DNA of 64,000 nucleotides from Variovorax paradoxus. GTDB lineage: Bacteria > Pseudomonadota > Gammaproteobacteria > Burkholderiales > Burkholderiaceae_C. The translations under genes and the position numbers were made by a program. The stretch spans positions 5,208,001-5,272,000 of the forward strand of contig CP063166.1 in assembly GCA_016806145.1 (NCBI GenBank), given 5' to 3'. Of this stretch, positions 27,140 through 37,794 are shown in pieces. The stretch's first letter is position 1. Every line of letters begins with the position of its first letter. A model generated the notes under the pieces. That model had not been told where the DNA came from. It was given only the letters and a program-made list of their open reading frames with translations, and searched no databases.

Positions 27140-28048
27140 ATGACGCAACAAGCATCGCAACGCATCGGATTCATCGGCCTGGGCATCATGGGCGCGCCCA
27201 TGGCGGGCCACCTGCTCGAGGCCGGCCACCAGCTGTTCGTGAACACGCACGGCAACACGCCCGAGCCCTTCATCTCGCGCGCCACCATCTGCGCCTCGCC
27301 GGTCGAGGTCGCGCGCCAGGCCGACATCGTGTTCGTGATGGTGCCCGACACGCCCGACGTGGAGAAGGTGCTGTTCGGCGAACCGGGCCGCGAGGGCGTG
27401 GCCGCGGGCCTGAGCAAGGGCAAGATCGTGGTGGACTGCAGCTCGATCGACCCGATCGCCACCAAGGGCTTCGCGCAGCGCATCGAGGCGCTGGGCTGCG
27501 GCTACATCGACGCGCCGGTCTCGGGCGGCGAGGTGGGCGCCAAGGCCGCGAGCCTCACGATCATGTGCGGCGGCGACGAAGGCATCTTCGGCCGCGTGCG
27601 TCCGCTGCTCGAGAAGATGGGCAAGAACGTGACGCTGGTGGGCGGCGTGGGCGACGGCCAGGTCTGCAAGGTGGCCAACCAGATCATCGTGGCGCTGAAC
27701 ATCGCGGCCGTGGGCGAGGCACTGCTGTTCGCGAGCAAGGCCGGTGCCGATCCGGCCAAGGTGCGCCAGGCGCTGATGGGCGGCTTCGCGAGCTCGCGCA
27801 TCCTCGAAGTGCACGGCGAACGCATGATCAAGCGCACCTTCGCGCCGGGCTTCCGCATCTCGCTGCACCAGAAGGACCTGAACCTGGCGCTGCAGAGCGC
27901 GCGTTCGCTGGGCGTGGCGCTGCCGCAGACGGCCGGCGCGGCGCAACTGATGAACGCCTGCGCGGCACTGGGCCATGGGCAGCAGGACCACTCGGCGCTG
28001 GTGCGTGCGCTGGAGGCGCTGGCGCAGCACACGGTGGCGCCGGACTGA
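27140..28048 (+). CDS. glxR: Tartronate semialdehyde reductase (2-hydroxy-3-oxopropionate reductase)
   Basis: 302 aa beta-hydroxyacid dehydrogenase. The N-terminal Rossmann motif is GFIGLGIMGAPMAGHLL. The substrate loop DAPVSGGEVGAKAASLTIM is near 124, and the catalytic Lys falls in GDGQVCKVANQ (about 176). It reduces tartronate semialdehyde, the Gcl product, to D-glycerate with NAD(P)H. Last gene of the operon; a second copy of the palindromic repeat begins 13 bp after its stop. A glycerate kinase, the usual next step, is not in the window. The call could be garR by family, but the gcl-hyi setting favours glxR. Confidence 0.94.
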   Translation: MTQQASQRIGFIGLGIMGAPMAGHLLEAGHQLFVNTHGNTPEPFISRATICASPVEVARQADIVFVMVPDTPDVEKVLFGEPGREGVAAGLSKGKIVVDCSSIDPIATKGFAQRIEALGCGYIDAPVSGGEVGAKAASLTIMCGGDEGIFGRVRPLLEKMGKNVTLVGGVGDGQVCKVANQIIVALNIAAVGEALLFASKAGADPAKVRQALMGGFASSRILEVHGERMIKRTFAPGFRISLHQKDLNLALQSARSLGVALPQTAGAAQLMNACAALGHGQQDHSALVRALEALAQHTVAPD

Positions 28049-28061
28049 AACCATCGAAATC

Positions 28062-28178
28062 GGGCAGCCGGACGCAGAGGACGCAAAGATTTCGCGAAGA
28101 ACGCGAAAGGGACCGAAGACAACTTTGAGATTTCTTTTGCGTCTTTCGCGAAACCTTCGCGTCCTCTGCGTCCGGAAG
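28062..28178. repeat. Palindromic dispersed repeat, copy B (after glxR)
   Basis: 117 bp. The ends CCGGACGCAGAGGACGCAAA and its mirror GCGTCCTCTGCGTCCGG give ~31-nt arms with two mismatches and a central region unlike copy A. It lies between the convergent glxR and halogenase-like genes and could serve as a two-way terminator or mRNA end-protector. Confidence 0.85.
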
Positions 28179-28186
28179 CCAGCTCC

Positions 28187-29524
28187 CTACTTCGCCGCCT
28201 CCAGCGACTCCTTGAGGTTGCGCCGCCGCCAGGCCCAGGTCTTGATGGCCTGCGGCAGGATGCCGAGGCAGGAGGCGTAGTAGGTCACCTTGAAGCCCCA
28301 GAAGCGCGGGCCGATGGGGGTGTCGCGGAACAGGTCGCCGGCCAGGATCGACAGCAGCGCCTCCTGCATGCGCCAGATGTTGCGCGGCGCCATGAACAGG
28401 CGCCGGATCGCCGGCGAGGTGATGCGGTAGATGAACCACGAGAACATCCTCGGCCCGCGCTTCATGACCTTCTCGTAGTGGCGGAACGCGCGCTCGGCCT
28501 CCTTCGCCTCGCCGCGCAGCCACAGATCGGCGGCTGCCGCGGCCTCGAAGCCGCTGTTCATCGCGAGGTAGACGCCCGAGGAGAACATCGGGTCGACGAA
28601 GGCATAGGCGTCGCCCACCATCATGAAGCGGTCGCCGCGGCAGAACTTGGAGTCGTAGGCGTAGTTGCCGGTGGCGGTGGCGCCCTCCATCAGCGTGGCG
28701 TTCTTCAATCGCGCGGCCAGCTTGGGCGCGAGCGCGATGGTCTCCATCAGGAAGTCCTCGAGCGAGGCGCCCTGGCGCCGCTTGAAGTAGGCCGGCGAGG
28801 CCACCGCGCCGACGCTCACGGTGCCGTCCTTGAGCGGGATGTACCAGAACCAGCCGTGGTCGAACCAGAAGAGCGAGATATTGCCCTCGAAGCGGCCCGG
28901 CCGGCGCTCGGCGTTGGCGAAGTGGCCGTACAGCGCGGCGCTCGCGTGCTTGCGGTTGCGCTGCTTGGCGTCGAACTGGTTCGACAGCAGGGTGTCGCGC
29001 CCGCTGGCATCGATCACGAAGCGCGGGCGCCAGGCGGTCTCGGTGCCGTCGTCGGCCTTGATCTTCACCAGCGGGCGGTTGTCGGGCGTGCCCTTGCCCG
29101 CGTCCATGTCGACGCCCGTGACGCGCTGGCCTTCGAAGGTCCGCGCGCCGCGCTTGCCGGCATGGCGGAACAGCAGTTCGTCGAACTCCGAGCGGCGCAC
29201 GTGCACCGCGTACGGGAAGCTCTTGTCCATCGCCTCGCCGAAGTCGAAATGGCTGCTGTGGTCGTGCCAGGGCGAGACGAACTCGGCGCCGTGCTTGCGG
29301 ATGCCGATGGCCTCGACCTCGGTGCGCACGCCGAGCCGGTCGAACAGCGGCATGTTCATCGGCAGCAGCGATTCGCCGATGTGGAAGCGCGGGTGCTGCG
29401 CCTTCTCGAACAGCACCACGTCGTGGCCCTTGTCCGCGAGCAGCGCGGCCACGGTGGAGCCCGAGGGGCCGCCGCCGATGACCACGACGTCGGGTTCGGT
29501 GCCGGTGAAAGGTCCGGAAGTCAT
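28187..29524 (-). CDS. FAD-dependent halogenase-like oxidoreductase
   Basis: 445 aa from ATG 29524. The FAD Rossmann motif is VVIGGGPSGSTVAALLA (GGGPSG 17-22), and a second FAD motif is MMVGDAYAFVDPMFSSG (about 285-301). WFWYIP at 225-230 matches the WxWxIP signature of flavin-dependent halogenases, which blocks monooxygenation. Lys78 in IRKHGAEF sits where those enzymes keep the chloramine-forming lysine. No carrier protein, flavin reductase or other biosynthetic gene is adjacent, so the substrate is unknown, and a non-halogenating relative cannot be excluded. It converges on glxR and is divergent from the malic enzyme gene. Confidence 0.8.
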   Translation of the reverse strand: MTSGPFTGTEPDVVVIGGGPSGSTVAALLADKGHDVVLFEKAQHPRFHIGESLLPMNMPLFDRLGVRTEVEAIGIRKHGAEFVSPWHDHSSHFDFGEAMDKSFPYAVHVRRSEFDELLFRHAGKRGARTFEGQRVTGVDMDAGKGTPDNRPLVKIKADDGTETAWRPRFVIDASGRDTLLSNQFDAKQRNRKHASAALYGHFANAERRPGRFEGNISLFWFDHGWFWYIPLKDGTVSVGAVASPAYFKRRQGASLEDFLMETIALAPKLAARLKNATLMEGATATGNYAYDSKFCRGDRFMMVGDAYAFVDPMFSSGVYLAMNSGFEAAAAADLWLRGEAKEAERAFRHYEKVMKRGPRMFSWFIYRITSPAIRRLFMAPRNIWRMQEALLSILAGDLFRDTPIGPRFWGFKVTYYASCLGILPQAIKTWAWRRRNLKESLEAAK

Positions 29525-29780
29525 TCGCTGCAAGCCCCTTGTTGTCGTTCTGTCATGTGGAGGATGAAGCCGCCCTCGCGGCCGGGCCGTAAACGGCCGG
29601 AGCGCAGTTTAGCGGCCCCCCGGTCCGCGCCGGGAGCGTCGCGGTGCGCGGTCGCGGCCGCCGCGCGCCCATCGGCGCCCGTGCCCGCTATGGGTTCAGG
29701 CCGTTTCGGCATCGCCCTGGCAGGAAGAGGTAGCGCTTTTGCGGTAGCCTCGTTCCCCGTCAGAAACAAGGAGACTTTCC

Positions 29781-32081
<2,301 letters not shown>

Positions 32082-32088
32082 GCGGGTC

Positions 32089-32102
32089 GCTTCCTCGGAA
32101 GC
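32089..32102. terminator. Small hairpin between convergent genes
   Basis: GCTTC-CTCG-GAAGC forms a 5-bp stem with a stable tetraloop 8 bp after the maeB stop, followed by TTCTC. It is a weak terminator candidate between maeB and the convergent DUF917 gene. Confidence 0.4.
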
Positions 32103-32105
32103 TTC

Positions 32106-33170
32106 TCACGCAATGGCGTCCTCGGCGGGTGCGAAAGCCTCGCCGAGCGACTGCTCGAGCGGCCGGTAGAGCTCGGGCATGAACATGGTGCGCGACAGCA
32201 GCAGCCGCGCGCGCGGCGCGACCAGCACGCGCAGGCGCGCGCCCTCGCGCACATGGGCCGACACCACCGGCCGGCCTTCGTCCGAGAAGGTCATCACGAG
32301 GTCGGGGAAGCGCGCGACGCGCCGGCCCTGCTGCTCGAGCAGCATGTATTCGTTGATGAAGCGCAGCACGGTGCGCGATGCATCGTCGAGCTCGACCACG
32401 CCCACGTCCAGCCCCTCCTGCTGCTCGCAGCGGTAGCCGCGCACCGTGCCCTCGGCCACGATGCGGCCCTCGAGCGAGCGCGCCACGGCATCGACGCCGC
32501 CGTCGAGCCAGGCCTGGCCGAGCGCGATCGCATGGCTGATCGCGCCGGGCGCGCCGTGCCGCTGCGCATAGCCCACCTCGACCGGATTGCGCGCCACCGC
32601 CACCAGGCCGCCCGCCTCCACCGAAGCACGCCGCACCACGGCCGAGGTGCGCTCGAGCCGGCCCGACACCACGCCCTCGACGTAGCGCTGCGGCTCGCCG
32701 CCCGCATAGGCCTGCACCGAGAGGTAGTCGGGCTCGGTGTGCAGGCCCAGCGCGCCCATCACGCTCGACGGATGGGCGCGGCCGTTGCAGGCCAGGTCGA
32801 TCACCGGCAGGCCGCTCATCGCGGCATGGAACCAGCCGTTGACCGTGGTCTCGGCGCCGTTCTCGTTGGCATGCAGGCCGACCAGCTCGCGGCCCGGCGG
32901 CAGTTCGCGGCGCAGCAGCTCGAGCGTGCGCAGCAGGTGCGCGGGCTGCACGTGCGGATCGGGCGCGGCCGGCGCGCCGACCAGCGCCATGGTGGCGGTG
33001 AGCGCCGAGGGCTCGAACTCGTCGACGCTCCACAGCTGCGGCGTGCCGACCTGCAGCGCGAGCGTGGCGGCGCGCTCGCCGGCCGCGATCAGCCCGCCGC
33101 CGCCACCGCCGAGGATGGCGCCGCCCCAGATGGCCGCGCGGACGTCGTCGGGGGTCAGATTGCGTTTCAT
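32106..33170 (-). CDS. DUF917 family protein
   Basis: 354 aa. The N-terminus DVRAAIWGGAILGGGGGG, followed by a conserved set including VGLHANENGAETTVNGW and LPVIDLACNGRAHPSSVMG, marks the DUF917 (S-methyl thiohydantoin desulfurase-like) family. Members occur beside hydantoinase- and transporter-type genes; biochemistry is poorly known. No signal or membrane segment. It lies 43 bp downstream of the OPT transporter gene, so it probably acts on the imported compound in the cytoplasm, perhaps a modified amino acid or cyclic imide (inference). Confidence 0.85.
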   Translation of the reverse strand: MKRNLTPDDVRAAIWGGAILGGGGGGLIAAGERAATLALQVGTPQLWSVDEFEPSALTATMALVGAPAAPDPHVQPAHLLRTLELLRRELPPGRELVGLHANENGAETTVNGWFHAAMSGLPVIDLACNGRAHPSSVMGALGLHTEPDYLSVQAYAGGEPQRYVEGVVSGRLERTSAVVRRASVEAGGLVAVARNPVEVGYAQRHGAPGAISHAIALGQAWLDGGVDAVARSLEGRIVAEGTVRGYRCEQQEGLDVGVVELDDASRTVLRFINEYMLLEQQGRRVARFPDLVMTFSDEGRPVVSAHVREGARLRVLVAPRARLLLSRTMFMPELYRPLEQSLGEAFAPAEDAIA

Positions 33171-33213
33171 GGATGCATGGCTCCTGTGTGTGACGAATGA
33201 GAAGAAGGGATGG

Positions 33214-34830
33214 CTACTTGCGCAGGCTCTTCACCGCGCCCGAGAAGAAGCTGTAGAGCGCGTCGCCCGCGATCACGCCGCCCGCGAACACCTCGAGCCG
33301 CTCGCGCGCGGCGCTGCCGAGCACGCGCTGCACGAGCAGCCGGCAGGCGATGCCGGCCGCGACCATCCAGCCGGCCAGCGGGCTCGCGATCAGCAGGCCG
33401 GTGGCGAACAGCACGCCGAGCTGTTGGCGCGCGCCGCCCGCGAGCTGCAGCAGCGCGCCGGGCACAGCCCACAGCGCGAGGTTGCGCGCGGTGTCGCCCG
33501 AGATGCCGGCCTTGATGGCCGCGACGTAGGCCGCGTTGATCGGCGCCGTCTGGTGGTTGGCGAAGAACAGCCGCCAGCTGCAGGCCACGACCACGATCGC
33601 CACCGCGAAGCCCACCATGCCGGCGATCATCTGTTCGCGCCGGCCCGCGGTCTCGAAGGCCGTGCCCGAGGTCTCACCGCGCAGCAGGTGGCCGGCCTTG
33701 AGGTCGTAGCCCATGTCGGCGAAGGCCGGCCCGGTGGCGGCCGAGAAGCCCGCGAGCACCACCAGCGCCTCGGGCGGAAAGCCGATCAGGATGCCGATCA
33801 GGAGCGAGATCAGCGCCACCGCGAAGGCCGGGAACCAGCCCGAATGCATGGCCGCGATGCCCACGATCAGCTCATGCACGAAGGCCGCGAAGGTGCCGTA
33901 GAGCACGAAGCCCACGAGCATGCCCAGCGACATGCCGTGGTAGACGCCCGTGCCCACGGCCAGCAGCACCATGATCGCGAGGTAGCCGATGCCGCCCAGG
34001 CGCAGCGAGCGGCCCAGCGCGCGGGCGCCGCGCGCATCGGGCGCGCCTGCAGTGACGCCGTGCTTCTTCAGCACCACGCGGCCCACCTGCGCCAGCGCCA
34101 CGATGCCGGCGCCGATCATCATCCCGTGCGGCAGGTAGAGCGCGCCGATGTCGATGCCCGTCAGCGGCAAGGCGTAGCCGCGCACCAGCAGCCCGATGCC
34201 GAATGCCGTCATCGCGCCCAGCCCGCCGATCAGCGCCACGCCGAAGGCCGACATCGGCAGCTTGAACACCGCGCCCAGCGCGCCCGTGGCCAGCCCGCCC
34301 AGCAGCAGCCAGGCCTGCTTGCCGCCGCCGTCGCCGGCCTTGATCGCCTCGGCCGCCGCGATGCCCAGCGGCCACGGGTTCTTCGCGGGGAAGGCCGGCG
34401 TGTCGAACATGCGATAGAGCAGCCAGGCATCGAGCAGCATCGCGAGGCTCACGCCGACCAGCATCGGCACCACCATCTCGGGCAGGCCGAACAGGAACGG
34501 GATGCCGATCGGCAGGAACAGGCTGTTGGCCGCGCCGAAGGTGGCCGACGAGATGCTGGTCTGCGCGAGGTTCTGCGCATGCACCGAGCGGAAGCCGCGG
34601 AACATGGCCAGCGGCACGCGCGCCAGGGTCATGGCCGCGAGCGCGCCGATCAGCGAGGTGCTCGGCGTGATGCCCAGGCTCGCGAGCATCTGGATACCGA
34701 CGATGGCGCCGAACACGCTGAGCACCAGCGTGAGGACCAGGTTGGCCGGTGCCAGGGCCTTGGGGTGCAGCGCGGGCGGGGTGTGGTCGTGCAGCGGCGC
34801 GAGCGCCGTGGCCTCGGTATCGATGCTCAT
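33214..34830 (-). CDS. OPT-family transporter
   Basis: 538 aa from ATG 34830 (MSIDTEATALAPLHDH); an extra 12 upstream codons would run into the palindromic operator. About 14 membrane helices. Features are SLGITPSTSLIGALAAM, NLAQTSISSATFGAANSL, YLPHGMMIGAGIVAL, and GFPPEALVVLAGFSAATGPAFADMGYDLK in sections. The OPT family moves oligopeptides, glutathione or metal chelates by proton symport. It is the first gene of an operon with DUF917 and is divergent from an IclR gene, whose palindrome lies 10 bp upstream of the start. Confidence 0.88.
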   Translation of the reverse strand: MSIDTEATALAPLHDHTPPALHPKALAPANLVLTLVLSVFGAIVGIQMLASLGITPSTSLIGALAAMTLARVPLAMFRGFRSVHAQNLAQTSISSATFGAANSLFLPIGIPFLFGLPEMVVPMLVGVSLAMLLDAWLLYRMFDTPAFPAKNPWPLGIAAAEAIKAGDGGGKQAWLLLGGLATGALGAVFKLPMSAFGVALIGGLGAMTAFGIGLLVRGYALPLTGIDIGALYLPHGMMIGAGIVALAQVGRVVLKKHGVTAGAPDARGARALGRSLRLGGIGYLAIMVLLAVGTGVYHGMSLGMLVGFVLYGTFAAFVHELIVGIAAMHSGWFPAFAVALISLLIGILIGFPPEALVVLAGFSAATGPAFADMGYDLKAGHLLRGETSGTAFETAGRREQMIAGMVGFAVAIVVVACSWRLFFANHQTAPINAAYVAAIKAGISGDTARNLALWAVPGALLQLAGGARQQLGVLFATGLLIASPLAGWMVAAGIACRLLVQRVLGSAARERLEVFAGGVIAGDALYSFFSGAVKSLRK

Positions 34831-34839
34831 CTTTTTGGT

Positions 34840-34858
34840 AGTTCCATTTTTTGGAACT
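34840..34858. promoter_or_regulatory. 19-bp palindromic operator upstream of the OPT gene
   Basis: AGTTCCATTTTTTGGAACT is a perfect palindrome with a T-rich centre, 10 bp before the OPT start and about 120 bp before the divergent IclR gene. Its GTTCC/GGAAC arms are the type bound by IclR-family dimers. Confidence 0.7.
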
Positions 34859-34981
34859 TGATGCAATAATATCGAACCGCATCATAGGACCGGTCCGGGC
34901 GCTGTCAAGCGCGGTTCACCCGAGCCCGTATGGCCGTCGCGCGCCGAACCTATGATTCCCCTCGATCCACCGACCCCAGAT

Positions 34982-35755
34982 ATGAGCACCCTCGCCAACG
35001 CCATGGACGTCCTGAAACTGATCGCGCGCCTGCGCCGCGACATCACGGTGACGGACGTGGTGAACGAGCTCGGCCTGCCCAAGAGCTCGGCCTCGCGCAC
35101 GCTGAGCATGATGGCCGGCTACGGTTTCCTCGACCGCGACGCCGCCACGCGCGCCTACCGCCCGGGCGGCGTGATCATGGAAGCCTCCTACCACTTCCGC
35201 GCCTCGCGCAACGCCGCCTCGCTGGTGGAGGAGGCGCTCGCCGCGCTGGTCGACCAAACCCGCTTCACGGGTTACATCAACGTGCTCGACGGCGCCGACA
35301 CGCTGGTGATCCAGATGCGCGCCGGCGCGGGCGCGCTGCAGATCTACACGCCGCCAGGCAGCCGCGCGCCGGCCTACTCGAGCGCGATGGGCCGCGCGCT
35401 GCTCGCGCGCCTGAGCGACGCGGAAGTGACGGCGCTGCTCGGCGGCCGGCTCGACCAGGGCCGCGGCGACGCGCCGCGCACGCGCAAGGACCTGATGGCG
35501 CGGCTGGCCGTGATCCGCGAGACCGGCTGGGCCCTGTCGCGCGGCGAGTACGTGACCAACGTGGCGGGCATCTCGTCGGCGGTGTTCGACGCGGCCACGC
35601 GCCAGACCTATGCCTTCGGCGTCGCGCTGCCGGCCGAGCTGCTGTCCGAGCCGCTGGTCGAGCGCTACGGCGCCGTGGTGCGCGATGCCGCGGCGAACGT
35701 GGGCAAGCGCATCGGCGACCCGTATTGGCTCGCTTTCGGTGCCAACGTCCCCTGA
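34982..35755 (+). CDS. IclR-family regulator
   Basis: 257 aa from ATG 34982. An ATG at 34952 also exists, but it sits inside a good -10 hexamer (TATGAT, 34951-34956), so the later start is preferred. The N-terminal winged HTH (about 1-65) has DITVTDVVNELGLPKSSASR and MMAGYGFLDRDAATRAYRPG. The IclR effector domain follows (about 75-250), with ALQIYTPPGSRAPAYSSAMG and GEYVTNVAGISSAVFD. It is divergent from the OPT-DUF917 operon and 144 bp upstream of an ABC receptor gene on its own strand; the palindrome points to control of OPT-DUF917. Confidence 0.9.
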   Translation: MSTLANAMDVLKLIARLRRDITVTDVVNELGLPKSSASRTLSMMAGYGFLDRDAATRAYRPGGVIMEASYHFRASRNAASLVEEALAALVDQTRFTGYINVLDGADTLVIQMRAGAGALQIYTPPGSRAPAYSSAMGRALLARLSDAEVTALLGGRLDQGRGDAPRTRKDLMARLAVIRETGWALSRGEYVTNVAGISSAVFDAATRQTYAFGVALPAELLSEPLVERYGAVVRDAAANVGKRIGDPYWLAFGANVP

Positions 35756-35775
35756 ATTTCGAAGGTTTTTCCCGT

Positions 35776-35880
35776 GTGCGGTGCAGTTTTTCGCTGGGCG
35801 CGCACCGCCTTGAATCGCGGGAAGGGTTCGCACCAATCACGTGCGGGCACCGTTTTTGCTTGAATCCGGAAGCATTCACC
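35776..35880 (+). repeat. Imperfect direct repeat upstream of the ABC operon
   Basis: GTGCGGTGCAGTTTTT (from 35776) recurs as GTGCGGGCACCGTTTTT (from 35841), each followed by TTGAATC and a GGAAG-TTC-CACC-like tail. It reads as a decayed tandem duplication filling the 144-bp gap between the IclR and ABC receptor genes. It may be a regulatory repeat. Confidence 0.4.
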
Positions 35881-35899
35881 TTCACGGAACCAAGCCCGC

Positions 35900-36934
35900 A
35901 TGAACAAGCGCCATCTGCTCCAGTCCTTCCTCGCCGCCTCGGCCCTGAGCTTCGGCCTGCCCTCGGCCTTCGCCCAGGCCACGACGCCGATCAAGTTCCA
36001 GCTCGACTGGCGCTTCGAGGGACCGGCCGCGCTGTTCCTGCATCCGGCCGCCAAGGGCTACTTCAAGGCCGCCGGCCTCGACGTGACCATCGACGCGGGC
36101 AACGGCTCGGGCGGCACGGTCACGCGCGTGGCCTCGGGTGCCTACGACATGGGCTTCGCCGACCTCGCGGCGCTGATGGAATTCCACGCCAACAACCCCG
36201 ACAGCCCGAACAAGCCGGTCGCGGTGATGATGGTCTACAACAACACGCCGGCCTCGGTCATGACGCTCAAGAAGAGCGGCATCACCAAGCCCGCCGACCT
36301 CACGGGCAAGAAGCTCGGCGCGCCGGTGTTCGACGCGGGCCGCCGCGCGTTCCCGATCTTCGCCAAGGCCAACAACATCGGCACGGTCAACTGGACCGCG
36401 ATGGACCCAACCCTGCGCGAGACCATGCTGATGCGCGGCGACATCGACGCCATCACCGGCTTCACCTTCACCTCGCTGCTCAACCTCGAGGCACGCGGCG
36501 CCAAGACGGCCGACGTGGTGATCCTGCCCTACCCCGACTACGGCGTGAAGCTCTACGGCAACGTCATCATCGCCTCGCCCAAGCTCATCAAGGAGAACCC
36601 CGAGGCGGTGAAGAAATTCCTCTCGGCCTTCGCCAAGGGCGCCAAGGAAGTGATCGCCAATCCCGCGCAGGGCATCGAGTCGGTGAAGGCGCGCGACGGC
36701 ATCGTCGACAGCAAGCTCGAGACGCGCCGCCTGCAGCTCGCGATCGACACCGTGATCAACAGCCCCGACGCGCGCGCCGACGGCTTCGGTGCGGTCAACG
36801 CGGGCCGCCTGTCGCTGATGGCCTCGCAGGTGTCGGACGCCTTCAACACCAAGACCCGCGTGAGCCCCGAGGCCGTGTGGTCCGCCGCGCTGCTGCCGCC
36901 GGCGGCCGAACTCAGCGGAATCCTGCGCAAGTGA
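35900..36934 (+). CDS. ABC transporter substrate-binding protein (SsuA/NMT1 type)
   Basis: 344 aa. A signal peptide (MNKRHLLQSFLAASALSFGL, cleavage near AFAQA, about 26) precedes an NMT1/SsuA-like fold: IKFQLDWRFEGPAALFLHPA, GSGGTVTRVASGAYDMGFAD, DLTGKKLGAP and DIDAITGFTFTSLLN. Members bind sulfonates, nitrate, pyrimidines or aromatic acids. The stop overlaps the ATPase start by one base. This is the first gene of a complete receptor-ATPase-permease operon. A second, orphan receptor of the same type at 55192 could also feed the membrane parts. Confidence 0.9.
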   Translation: MNKRHLLQSFLAASALSFGLPSAFAQATTPIKFQLDWRFEGPAALFLHPAAKGYFKAAGLDVTIDAGNGSGGTVTRVASGAYDMGFADLAALMEFHANNPDSPNKPVAVMMVYNNTPASVMTLKKSGITKPADLTGKKLGAPVFDAGRRAFPIFAKANNIGTVNWTAMDPTLRETMLMRGDIDAITGFTFTSLLNLEARGAKTADVVILPYPDYGVKLYGNVIIASPKLIKENPEAVKKFLSAFAKGAKEVIANPAQGIESVKARDGIVDSKLETRRLQLAIDTVINSPDARADGFGAVNAGRLSLMASQVSDAFNTKTRVSPEAVWSAALLPPAAELSGILRK

Positions 36935-37785
36935 TGGCGGACACCGCGAACGAGGCCGCCCCCTTCGTCGACTTCCAGGACGTCTGGCTCGCCTACAACG
37001 AGGAACTGCTGCGCGCCAACCACTTCGCGGTCGAGGCCATCGACCTGAAGGTGAAGCGCGGCGAGTTCATCGCCATCGTCGGCCCCTCGGGCTGCGGCAA
37101 GTCGACCTTCATGAAGCTCACGACCGGGCTCAAGATGCCGTCGATGGGCCGTATTCGCATCGACGGTGCGCCGGTGACCGGGCCGCTCAAGATCTCGGGC
37201 ATGGCCTTCCAGGCGCCCTCGCTGCTGCCCTGGCGCACCACGGTCGACAACGTGCTGCTGCCGCTGGAGATCGTCGAGCCCTATCGCTCGAACTTCAAGG
37301 CCAAGCGCAAGGAGTACGAGGAACGCGCGCGCCGCCTGCTGCAGAAGGTGGGCCTGGGCGGCTACGAGGACAAGTTCCCGTGGCAGCTCTCGGGCGGCAT
37401 GCAGCAGCGCGCGAGCATCTGCCGCGCGCTGATCCACGAGCCCAAGATGCTGCTGCTCGACGAGCCCTTCGGCGCGCTCGACGCCTTCACGCGCGAGGAG
37501 CTCTGGTGCATCCTGCGCGACCTCTGGACCGAGCAGCAGTTCAACGTGATCCTGGTCACGCACGACCTGCGCGAATCGGTGTTCCTGGCCGACACGGTCT
37601 ACGTGATGAGCAAGAGCCCGGGCCGCTTCGTGGTCAAGCGCGAGATCGAGCTGCCGCGTCCGCGCGAGCTCGAGCTCACCTACACCAAGGAGTTCACCGA
37701 CATCGTGCTCGAGCTGCGCAGCCACATCGGCGCGATCCGCGGCAATGCCGCCGGCGCGACCGGTGCCGCGGCGGTGGCCCACTGA
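36934..37785 (+). CDS. ABC transporter ATP-binding protein (SsuB/TauB type)
   Basis: 283 aa starting at ATG 36934, one base overlapping the receptor stop. Walker A is GPSGCGKST (about 50-58), the Q-loop is near QAPSLLPWR, the ABC signature is LSGGMQQR, Walker B is MLLLDEPFGALD and the switch His is in VTHDLRES. The C-terminal ~35 residues form an Ala/Gly-rich tail. It powers the permease encoded 9 bp downstream. The SLLPWRTTVDNV sequence is typical of the nitrate/sulfonate/taurine group. Confidence 0.95.
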   Translation: MADTANEAAPFVDFQDVWLAYNEELLRANHFAVEAIDLKVKRGEFIAIVGPSGCGKSTFMKLTTGLKMPSMGRIRIDGAPVTGPLKISGMAFQAPSLLPWRTTVDNVLLPLEIVEPYRSNFKAKRKEYEERARRLLQKVGLGGYEDKFPWQLSGGMQQRASICRALIHEPKMLLLDEPFGALDAFTREELWCILRDLWTEQQFNVILVTHDLRESVFLADTVYVMSKSPGRFVVKREIELPRPRELELTYTKEFTDIVLELRSHIGAIRGNAAGATGAAAVAH

Positions 37786-37794
37786 GGAGCGGCC

